Below are positions 51,492 through 62,115 of a DNA stretch of 64,000 bases, one piece after another. A model generated the notes under the pieces. It did not search any database. It saw only the letters and a program-made list of their open reading frames with translations, and was not told the origin of the DNA. The stretch covers positions 28,260,243 through 28,324,242 of the forward strand of contig OX439132.1 in assembly GCA_949318235.1 (NCBI GenBank), read 5' to 3'. Each line of letters begins with the position of its first letter. Positions within the stretch are counted from its first letter, which is position 1. Made by a program: the position numbers and the translations under genes. The stretch is from Ecdyonurus torrentis (lineage: Eukaryota; Arthropoda; Insecta; Ephemeroptera; Heptageniidae).

Positions 51492-53525
51492 TAAATATAG
51501 TTTTCTTCACATATATTTTTTAAATTGAATTAAATGTTTATTTAGTAGAATAGCTATATTTTTGAAAGTTAAATCTGTTGAATTTTCAGCTTTGATATTT
51601 TAAGAGTTGAAGAGAATTATAATAAATCACGTAATAATTGTATGAATATTGTTTTATGAATTAATGATAATATTATTATAAGAAGAATAAATAACTCATT
51701 GTAATATTATAAAAATTACTTTCAGAGTATATTAATTAGTTTCCTTACGTTAATTGAATTGCTGCGTATAAAATAACACAAGTCAAGATTACTTGGAATT
51801 TGAGGACCGCATTTTACCGCTACCGCACGTTATTATGTAATATATAGGGTCGCGGTGTTTTTCATCAAATATTGACATTTCCGTAAAAAGAGCTTAAAGT
51901 GTCTAAATCTTTTCATCACCAGATTTTTAATAAGAAAAACAATTCATTTATTTTCTCACAAGATAAAAACAATTAAAAAAATGTTTGTTTTAACTACAAT
52001 AATGACTTCATTTTAAGTAATTATTCTATACTCTTTTTTATTTACTTGGTTAATAATATTAATTCAAATATTAAGGATGTGTTTAATTACAGTTTTTTAT
52101 ATACAATAGTATAAATAAACACATTATTATAGATTATAAAATCATATTAAATTTAGCATGAAAAAAAAAAAAGAAAGAAAGACAGTTATACGTTATTTGT
52201 AATTTTAAATATAATGTCTGTCATTTTTATTTTTATAATTAATTAATTTTTCATGTCACTCTATTATAAGTTATTTCTCCATACATATACACACACATAC
52301 TCGTTGTTCAATTGCTCAATGTTTTTATTTGACTTGAGGCAAATTGGTGTGTAAATTTTTATTATGTTTAATTTACATCAATCATTTTTATAGTCATTGA
52401 CAAATATAATATATCGAAAATTATCAAAAGAATATACTATATATAACCATACTCATACATTAAATTTTATTTATGTTCACGTCAGCCTGTGAGAATGTGT
52501 ACCGCAATACGTTCATGCAGGAAAGGTTGCCTACCATTTAGGATACCATGGGGCAAAAAAAAACAAACCATATTGCAAAATATTCTGTAATTTACATGTT
52601 TTTAGGCAATGTTTTTCAATACTTTGTTATTTAATTGTTAGTGAACTATTACAAATATAGGAAGGAAAAAGTTAGTAAAAATTATAGTATTTAATTTTCA
52701 TGCTAAAATATTCCGTATATTTAATAAATTTTTAATCATAAAAATGTAATTATTAAAAAAAAAAATTGGTCTATATTTTGATTTCTAATATTATATATTA
52801 TAAGCTTTTAAAGTAATTTATTAAATTTTAGTAATTTTTGTATAATTTTATTGACCGCCCCAAGCAACAAAAATATTTTATGCCTCATTTAACAAATTGC
52901 GCTTTAAGTTGACATAATTCGTTTGAATTGATGAGCTGTGATTATTTCCCTACCCATTATTCAAACTTTATTTTTAGCAAATTTTTAATTGGTTGATATA
53001 TAAAAATGAAGAAAGCAATTTTCACAATCAATTAAGAAAAAAAGTTAACAAAAAAATAAGTCTTCCATTTAAACGAGATCTAATTAATCAAACTTCTTTG
53101 TTATTTATGTTTGAACTCTGTACATTTCGTGATAATTAATTATTTTTTTCTTACATATAGAAGTTCAAACTTCAACAGGTTAAAATTCTAGCATTCCAGG
53201 TTTTTTGTTTCTTTACGTATATATAGAATGCATTTGATCAAAAAGCAGTACCTCAATGCGTGTGTAAGTTTTATTTCTATACCAACTCCTTGCCGCAGTT
53301 CAAAGATTGACGGATTTTACTGCAATTAAAATTCAATGCGATAGAATTTTATTCATTTCGGCAATGTTGAGAAAAAATATATAAATGAATATATTATTCT
53401 AATATATTAAATTAATATTATATCATGACTATACTATCATATACTCGGAGACGCCCTGCATTATTGAATTGAAGCCCTCATGATATGACGTATTTATTTT
53501 AAATGATGTTTGTTGTTGTTTTTAG
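51492..53525 (+). other. AT-rich interval, possible intron 5' of the transcription-factor exon
   Basis: AT-rich, few microsatellites, unlike the region further upstream. A complex patch at 51770-51870 (GACCGCATTTTACCGC, GGTCGCGGTG) and another at 52480-52550 (GTCAGCCTGTGAG, GCAGGAAAGGTTGCC). It ends in a T-rich tract and acceptor TTGTTGTTTTTAG at 53525. No further coding exon was recognised. Confidence 0.45.
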
Positions 53526-54007
53526 TGCATGGAGGATGCAGCAAGAGGCGATGAGCGTGGAACCTCCTCCTGTTCGTCAGATCTCGCACCTGCCAAGTAC
53601 CAGTCCCCCAGCCCCAACACCCACACGCAGTCCTGCTCCATGTAGCGAGGGAGAGGAATCACCCTCATGCACGGGTGGTAGTGAACCTCCCTCACCTCGT
53701 ACCACAGTATCTCTGGCCACCACGGTCAGCGTCAGCTCTGATGTCACCACCAACTGGTGGCATCCACATGTGTATGGTCGACCTCCCAAACACCCAACCC
53801 CACATTTCATCTCTGATATCCTGGGTCTACAAGGCTCTCCCCCTGCTGAGGATCAGCCTCTTAATCTCACTACCAAACCGAGGATAGATAAACCTCCACC
53901 TGTCGTCCTCTCACAGCCAAACCCTATCAGGAGACCCTTCAGACAGCCGCCCTTGGTGAACGGACATAATGAACCTGGGATCACAAAGCCGACCGCACAG
54001 CTCAAAG
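53526..54007 (+). CDS. exon of a putative eh1-motif transcriptional repressor (homeobox-type), N-terminal region
   Basis: GC-rich exon in AT-rich DNA, bounded by acceptor TTGTTGTTTTTAG and donor CTCAAAG/GTCGGT. The frame starts with one base of a split codon (or at ATG 53536, A at -3) and is open for 160 codons. Counting from that Met: residues 10-60 are Pro/Ser/Thr-rich; 73-80 read NWWHPHVY; 87-98 read PTPHFISDILGL, where FISDIL matches the eh1 motif that recruits Groucho/TLE corepressors; 107-113 read QPLNLTT, resembling a CtBP-binding PxNLS site; 115-150 are Pro-rich and basic. eh1 motifs N-terminal to the DNA-binding domain are typical of homeobox repressors, and TPH-I-DIL is reminiscent of NK-class proteins, but no homeodomain is in the window. 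The family is therefore not assigned. Likely nuclear. Confidence 0.7.
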
Positions 54008-55494
54008 GTCGGTGCAGTTTTCTATTGTTTTGTAACAATTTTTCTCGTTTTAGCATCAGCGTTTGATTGGAACCTGAAAAACTATGCTATAAATTCCATC
54101 AGTATATGCGTGAGATTTACTGTAAAATTACGCGTTATTATAAAATTTTATAGTTATGCATCTATATATTATGTTGTTAAAAAATCCAGTAAACAAACGC
54201 CTCGCATTTGTATAACTATTGGCAAAGGATAAAAAATAATAATAATAAATCGGTATCACGTTACTTCATTGAAAATAATGGACCATTTTTCAATGTCGAA
54301 AGTTGACGAAAGAAATAATTTTTAAGTATAATAATTAATGCTTGTTCTAAAAAGCTAGTGTATACATTACATCAGGTTTGCCATGTTATTTATTTTAAAC
54401 TAACATTTTTTTTGTGTATGAAAGAGGAATAAAAATGTGACAGCTTACGTATTAAATAGCATAACAGTAACACATAAATAATGTGTAACAGCAAGTAAAT
54501 TAATGCTTATAACATTTTTATAATACTCATTAAGAATACATTAAATTCTAATCATTTTTTTTAAAATTCTATCGTAGCATAACATTACAATGAAAATTTT
54601 TATTTATTTATATATATATACTCCTTTCAGTAAAGAAAATATAATTAAAAATATTTATGGCGTGATATAAAACATAATATAAAAATGTTGACTTATTAGA
54701 TCATAAAAAAAAAAATAAAGTTTCAATTGTTTTATGACTTTGCAATGCAGTTTTGTTTTACTGGCTTTGTATATCAAAAACTATATGGGATATGCACGTA
54801 GAAGTTTTATCAGACATTTTATAACTCAAATACATATTATATATTATAACAGCAGGTGAATTGTTTTATTGCGTTATTTAGAACTTGCAAGGGAGGGTTT
54901 GTGTGATAAAATTTCATGCTTAGTGTAGCAATCGAGATGTTTGTATAATATGCAAGGCTTTTTATAAATTGCTTTGAAATAATTTTTATTACTTTTAAAA
55001 TATTTCTTTTTTTCTTTCTTCTTCATCTTTCAAATGCATAATATTAAATAATATTAAAAAATTATTGAATTTTTTTTACATGATAATATATAGTTACGGT
55101 TTAATTTGAATAGCAAACAATAATATTGTTCCAGGGATGAAATAATGTTCACACTCGTATAATGGTACTGTAAAAATTATCGTAATATGTATACATAAAT
55201 ATATAATAAAAAAAAAACGATTTTTCTTTATTGTAAGAATTTTATGCATGTCACCATATAGTTTAATTTCAGTGTTCAAGTAACTTTTTTAAAAGTTATA
55301 ACATCAAATAATAAAACTATAAAAACCGAGATATACACTGTTGACGAAAACATTTGTCTCTTGACATAAATATATAGATTTAATAAACTTTATTTAGCTG
55401 TAAGATATCTTCCTTTACGAAATGTATGCCTAATTTTTATTACACAATGTTGCGGTGCAATAACAAAATGCATAATCCACAAGTTTCGTTATAC

Positions 55495-55625
55495 GTGAAG
55501 AAGAGAGGGTGCACTTCATGGTGTCTTTTTGCTTAGAAACAGATCCTTTCCCACGTGCAAATTGGATCGCGAGTAAGGTCGCGGCATCAGATCACGTTCA
55601 GTCCCACGCAACTTCACGCGAAAAA
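55495..55625. promoter_or_regulatory. GC-richer island, candidate intronic enhancer
   Basis: Contains CCCACGTGCAAATTGG (CACGTG E-box), GATCGCGAGTAAGGTCGCGG (GTCGCGG and CGCGA words), CAGATCACGTTCAG and CACGCAACTTCACGCG. Flanked on both sides by AT-rich DNA. Confidence 0.35.
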
Positions 55626-55785
55626 TATTAAATATATAACATAATAATGCAGTCACTCAATTCTACGAAATTAATATTCTAAATTATATACACTATGTTA
55701 TATTTATTTTTATCGTGTAATTAATGTATATAAAAAGAATCACATTTATCAAGTTTTCTGTATAGTTTTCTGTACACATAGTGCG

Positions 55786-55882
55786 GATAATATATTTTAC
55801 CGTTCAAAATTTTGCGCCAGATTTTCAATATTAATCTCATGAGAAAGACTTACGCTGCATTTGAATGGTAAAATATATTATC
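55786..55882. repeat. hairpin with 23-bp arms, one mismatch
   Basis: GATAATATATTTTACCGTTCAAA (55786-55808; written here only as its two halves GATAATATATT and TTACCGTTCAAA) pairs with the complement at 55860-55882, differing only by one G/A. The loop of 51 nt contains TTTTGCGCCAG. It could be a very small MITE or a structured RNA segment. Confidence 0.5.
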
Positions 55883-55957
55883 ACAGTCGTGTATGAACAT
55901 TAAATTTTAATTTTATATTAAAGCTTATTTTTACTGCAGTTAGAAAAAATAAAAAAT

Positions 55958-55962
<5 letters not shown>

Positions 55963-56037
<75 letters not shown>
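55963..56037. repeat. (GA)n microsatellite, about 37 units, with (AAAG)n tail
   Basis: Uninterrupted GA array followed by AAAAGGAAAGAAAGAAAG. Confidence 0.97.
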
Positions 56038-56041
<4 letters not shown>

Positions 56042-57467
56042 AAAAGGAAAGAAAGAAAGAAAGAAAAAAAACTATTATATATATGTTTGAAATTATTCGT
56101 AAAATTGAACATGCAGATTATAATAATTATAACAGTTTGAGAATTTCCGATTTTTTACAGCATGCAGTATAGGCAGTATAGAATAGGTATTTATTTTTAT
56201 TAACCATATTATGTATTTATACTGTGGTGTACACATTCGAGCTATAGGAAGAAAAGAAAAAATGTGCTATTTGCGTATACAGTATACGTATATAAACAGA
56301 TTGCGAATCATTAAGTCATACTTTAAATTTTATTGCCTAAAGAAAGAGACATACTTGTAATTCTAAGAATAAAAGTTTTAAATATTTTCATAGTATATAT
56401 TATATATTTTCATTTATTTTTATTATACAACAACACGGTATATAAAATGTTTTCAAAACTTTCTATAAAGCAAGCTTCTCTTCTATAATTTTGCCTCAAG
56501 TCTTCTTTTTAAGAGTTAATAATTCACTAATTATGTCAGTGCTTCGTTGTAATTAATTAATATTTTTCTGTGTGTTTATATATATATATATATGTTTGTT
56601 AAAGTTTAGGAGAGGCGACGTACTTAAGTACATAGAAATTCATGTTAAATTTTTGCGGAAATAGAAAGAAAATTAGTTGGCAATGACGGGAAGTTCCTGC
56701 GGTGTATAACTTACATTTTTTTTTATATATATGTAAACATTTTATTTTTTTTTTACTTGAGATTTAACAATTTAAAACCCATTTAGTAAGAAAAATGTAA
56801 TTGTCTTTTAAAATTAGATGTTTAGGATTTCGGAGAAAATATTGCATTTTATTTTTTATATATTAAATTTACAATAAGATTTTTTTAAACTGTTTTAATA
56901 CACAGAGAAACACTTCATCATAAAACAGTAGAAAAATAAATAAAAATTAACTATTTCATATTTCATTCTTTTTTAACTATCTTTAAGATTTTAAAAACAG
57001 TTATTAATGCTGTTTGTATATAAACCCTGTTTTCTGCTACTAAAATGACGATCAGCTATGGCTATTAAAATGTAATGCGCATTTTTTAGAGCAAGAAAAC
57101 AAGGATTTACAAGCAACACTATTAAACAATAAACTGCTGAAATTTGTTTGTATAATTGGATTTCTGATTTCAAAATTATTGATGTTAAGGTAAATCAATG
57201 TTTCATATTATAGCTCTGATAAGAGCCCTTAATGATGCTTAATTTAGTTACAAAATTTAGAGATAATTATTTAACATTTTAACCCTCTAACATTATGTAT
57301 ATAATATATATTATATTAGTTGAATTATGAGTACCGCATAATGATGTTGCGTAAGCACAGGTGTATCTTGATTTACATTTATTATCTTAAGTAATAAGAT
57401 TCATTTTCCCACGTTACTAGATACATTAATCAGCTTTATTGTTTAATTTTAAGTGAATATTATTATG

Positions 57468-57469
<2 letters not shown>

Positions 57470-57521
<52 letters not shown>
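57470..57521. repeat. (AT)n microsatellite
   Basis: Uninterrupted TA repeat of about 52 bp. Confidence 0.96.
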
Positions 57522-57523
<2 letters not shown>

Positions 57524-58322
57524 ATATTATATAATTTATTATAAGGTTCAATATATGACATTGCATACTAAGATTATGAACTTAATCAACTAAAAGTTAC
57601 ACGTGTGTTAATTGCCTTTCTTGCAGTTTCCACGGTTTCATCGTTCAGCTTTTGTCGCGTAAAGAGAAAAAAGCACGCGCGAATTAGAAATCGGACACTC
57701 GTACATAACAAGCAAAAAAAGCTCCAAGAAATATAGTTTATATAAATATATAATAACGCAGCGGATGTTATTTCATTCAAACTAACTGACTAGTGATTTT
57801 TTTTCTTCTCTATATATATATGTCTTAATAAAGTATATTCAATGCATACTTTATAAAGCGGGAATTTAAGGATTGCAATTATGTATCAGTTATAAGTTAT
57901 ATATAGAAACGTTATATGATTCGTATATCTCTGCATTATATTCAAAAGTTGATTCCCTACTCTTTTGTCATTTGAAATTTAATATTATGATAAAATTTTA
58001 GGGCTAAAACTATCAGATAGAGAAGAAAAGAAAATTTATTTAAATATAAATGAAAGAATTATAATAATATGGAATAAAATTTTGAACATTTGTAATTCAA
58101 AATTTTGCACGGGGTAACTCCACAATTTTTACATAAATGTACATTATATGTCGTATCGTCTTGTTAAAATTACCACTGTATATATATAAAAAAAAAAAAA
58201 AAAAAAAACTTAACAGCCTTTAGTCAAATTTTATACATCATACATTATCTTAAATTGATTATGAATTATTTGTTGTGTATTTTGTATAATGTTATACTGT
58301 ATATATATGTATTTATTTGTAG

Positions 58323-58324
<2 letters not shown>

Positions 58325-58416
<92 letters not shown>

Positions 58417-59697
58417 CTTCCGCGTCAAAAAAGATTATCTGCCGATTCCACAGACCCCGCGAACAGATTAACTGCGAATTCCATACTTTCCACGAGTGGA
58501 GTAACTGCAGATTCCGCCAGCGCGACCCGCAGAGCAAGTGCAAATTTTTTATTGCTGGCGAATAGACTATCTACACTTTCCACAGGTTCACTTGTCGTGT
58601 TATTGATACTTATTTTCTTTTTCTTTTCGCTATGTTTGACTTTTTAATATTGTATTTAAAATATATAATAATAGATTTTAAAATTTCACAAAATAAAATA
58701 AAATATTATTTCCTTTGCTTTTGAATCATTTAGTTATTTAAATAATGGCAATATGTAATGAAAAAGTTAATACTCGATAATTATTATTATTATATTATAC
58801 TACGTTTATTGTTATTTTATATATTTTTTATTTTTAAATTTTGTTTAATAGATTAGAAATTTCCAAGAGTTTTACAGAATGCCATTTTGAAGGTTCAAAG
58901 TCCACATTAGAAGAACGTAATAAAATATAGCCTTTATCCTGCCCAATACTATAAACTAAATTCCGATGTTTAACCAAGGGAGCTCAGTTTTCATTCAGTC
59001 TGTGTTGTGAGTAGTATGCAGTTTACTGCTAATTTTTTTTACTGGCTGATGGTATATTGATGTATAGGGAAAAAAAGTTATAATTTTATTAAACTTTTAG
59101 GTCGTGAAGTGAATTTTAATTTCAAAAAGAAAAGTTTATTTCTCAAAAGCAGTTTGTTCTCTCTTTCATTTTTAAGTTAAAAATAATAATAATTTGTATT
59201 TCGCCTTTAAAATTATGAAGTAAGTACTACAAGTATTAGAAAAAAAAAGTTTTTACCAGGAAATATCATTAAAAAAAGTGTTATGAATGTTAATTTAGAA
59301 TATTACAGCTAAATAATTGACAAAATAGAGCATTTTAAATAAAAAAAAGTTGTTAACTATTAACAAAATTGGGTAAAGAAAAGTATATTTATATTGTTAG
59401 TTTTTTTTTTTTCATCCTATAGGACTAATATTTTTTTAAGGTAGTAATTTTAATAATTAAATAATCAATCAATGCTAAGAAATTGAAAATAATAAAAATA
59501 AAATTAAGTGTAGCAATGCAGATAGTCTACGTGCTAAATGCACATGATCTCTTGGGGAGCAATAAAAAATTTGCACTTGCTCTGCGGGTTGCGCTGGCGG
59601 AATCTGCAGTTACTCCACTCGTGGAAAGTATGGAATTCGCAGTTAATCTGTTCGCGGGGTCTGTGGAATCGGCAGATAATCTTTTTTGACGCGGAAG

Positions 59698-59756
<59 letters not shown>

Positions 59757-59773
59757 TATAAATATAATATATA

Positions 59774-59819
<46 letters not shown>
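58325..59819. repeat. long inverted duplication with (AT)n outer arms
   Basis: The left arm 58412-58556 and the right arm 59559-59703 are exact complements except for one base (GCGCGACC versus GCGCAACC), about 145 bp each. The spacer is about 1 kb. Both arms are continued on the outside by (AT)n arrays (58325-58411 and 59703-59819), so the potential stem is longer still. The high identity implies a recent inverted duplication, gene conversion between arms, or an assembly artefact. The spacer 58557-59558 is AT-rich and includes no recognisable transposase. Confidence 0.85.
58432..58596 (+). repeat. five degenerate 33-bp tandem repeats reading as 11-residue units
   Basis: Units start at 58432, 58465, 58498, 58531 and 58564, each beginning AGA/GGA-TTA/GTA/GCA/CTA-TCT/ACT/AGT. 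Translated in the plus frame they give RLSADSTDPAN, RLTANSILSTS, GVTADSASATR, RASANFLLLAN, RLSTLSTGSLV. The unit length divisible by three and third-position-like variation suggest descent from a coding repeat, although a decayed minisatellite is also possible. The frame has no valid start (it comes out of the (AT)n array). The inverted copy at 59559-59682 carries units 1 to 4 only and breaks inside unit 4. Confidence 0.6.
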
Positions 59820-60464
<645 letters not shown>

Positions 60465-60879
60465 TTTATATATCGTACATATACAGTACTGTACACATAT
60501 ATAGGACTTTGAGTTATATGTAATATTTAATTTTATTTGATGCGATGGTTTGAGTTGCAATAAAAGCCGGATATGACGCGAGTAGAAATTTACACTTTTT
60601 TATATTATATATATATATATAGCTGCAAGCTATGCAACTTAATTGAAAATTGCAATATCTATTCAAAGTTTTATGTAATAATATAATAAGAACAAGTTAT
60701 AACTTTCATTGTGTGACTAATAATTTTGTAATTTATAGAGAAGTATATAATATAATATTATGTATATTTTATCATAATAAAATTATAGCTGTTCACATGA
60801 AATTGAATGCTTGCAGAGTGTAAAATTGCTTTAAAATAAATTAAACATTAAAAAAAAATTCTTCAAAAAAAATCTGAAG

Positions 60880-60886
<7 letters not shown>

Positions 60887-60948
<62 letters not shown>
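60887..60948. repeat. (GA)n microsatellite
   Basis: About 30 GA units. Confidence 0.96.
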
Positions 60949-60951
<3 letters not shown>

Positions 60952-61299
60952 AGAAATAATTTTTAGACATTCCAAAAATATGAACATAAAAATGTGTATG
61001 ACCTATTTACTTTTACCTATATATGAAGAATAATTGAAGAATAATTATATATTTAAAATAAAAATTGAGGATGCGGATGGAGAAAAAAAAATAGAAAAAA
61101 AAAACTTAAATTTTCTGTTAAAAGTTTTTTTTTTTTTTTTTTTTTCTTTCGTTTTCTTTTTTCTTTTTCTTTCTTACTTTTTAGTTTAAATTTAATAGTT
61201 ATATGTCGTGGTTGAAATGATTTTAAATGAAATAGCTGCGTGTAAATTGTCACTTTATTTTTATCTGGCCAAGTTCCAAAGTTGACTTTCTTCAACAGA

Positions 61300-61500
61300 G
61301 AGGAGCGGTGAATGAGACCTCGACAGAAAATATGTGGAGTGCCTACTTACCATGCAAAATATTTACTTTGCCATTTTCTTGCAAACTTTGCATGGCCATG
61401 TCAATAAGACACAAAAAAGTTGCAATTTGTTCACCTTCATTGATTCTCTAGTGTCCTTTTCTTCTTGGAAAACCATTAATTAATTTTCTATTCTGGTTTA
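61300..61500. promoter_or_regulatory. non-repetitive block, candidate intronic enhancer
   Basis: A long run of unusually even, SSR-free sequence with GAGGAGCGGTGAATGAGACC, TACCATGCAAAATATTTAC (forkhead-like TATTTAC), CAAACTTTGCATGGCCATG, GTCAATAAGACAC and CCATTAATTAATTTTC (homeodomain sites). It contains no coding frame. Its texture resembles conserved non-coding elements near developmental genes. Confidence 0.35.
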
Positions 61501-61902
61501 AAGGAAGAGAAAAAATGTAATAACTTGTAAAAATCGTGTGCTTTTTTATACTATTAATATTTTTTATAAATCCTTTGGATTTTTTTATTGCAAATAAAAA
61601 TATTAAACCATGAACTCACAACTTCTACAAATTTATCTGAATCACCTTTATTAACATTTAAGTGTTTTGTTTCTTTATATATACAAGAAAAACATTTATT
61701 TAAAGTAAGGTGTTATTTCGGTTAAATATATAAACATAGAGGGAGAAAGGGAAACTATTTTTCTTTTAAGTGGACATTTAATGTTTTTTGGCGTTGAAAA
61801 AAATAAAACAAAAAAACAGATGTGTCTCATTAATTGAGCGCTATGATGATTGTTTAGCTAATGTAAATTTTAGATGGTAATGAGAGTTCTTAGAAAACGT
61901 TT

Positions 61903-61906
<4 letters not shown>

Positions 61907-61965
<59 letters not shown>
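61907..61965. repeat. (CT)n microsatellite
   Basis: About 29 CT units running straight into the complex island at 61966. Confidence 0.97.
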
Positions 61966-61967
<2 letters not shown>

Positions 61968-62115
61968 CAAATTTCGTATGCCAAGCATTTGGCAAACAAG
62001 TTGAAGCGTTAATAGCTGCTCTAGGAATGTGGCGGAGAGGCAAAGAGGCGAGGCATTCTTTGTCAAGAGAGACGAAGAGAGGCACACGTCGCATTGTTAC
62101 CAGTCATCACTGAAG
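61966..62115. promoter_or_regulatory. GC-richer island adjoining the CT array
   Basis: Contains ATGCCAAGCATTTGGCAAAC (inverted TGCCAA/TTGGCA, an NFI-like half-site pair), CTAGGAATGTGGCGG (GGAATGT, TEAD-like), GAGGCAAAGAGGCGAGGC and CACACGTCGCATTG. Open on both strands but unrecognised as protein. Confidence 0.35.

Larger units (their letters stand above)
54008..58324 (+). other. probable intron of the transcription-factor gene, first part
   Basis: After the donor at 54008 no further coding exon was recognised. AT-rich throughout. It contains a GC-richer patch at 55495-55625, a hairpin with 23-bp arms at 55786-55882, a (GA)n array at 55963-56037 followed by (AAAG)n, an (AT)n array at 57470-57521, and a poly(A) at 58188-58208. 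A small complex patch lies at 57600-57720. Confidence 0.5.

Noticed and set aside
53577..53810. Minus-strand and second plus-frame readings across the 53.5-54.0 kb exon
   Set aside because: They are shadows of the GC-rich coding exon. Only the main plus frame has motifs and matching splice borders.
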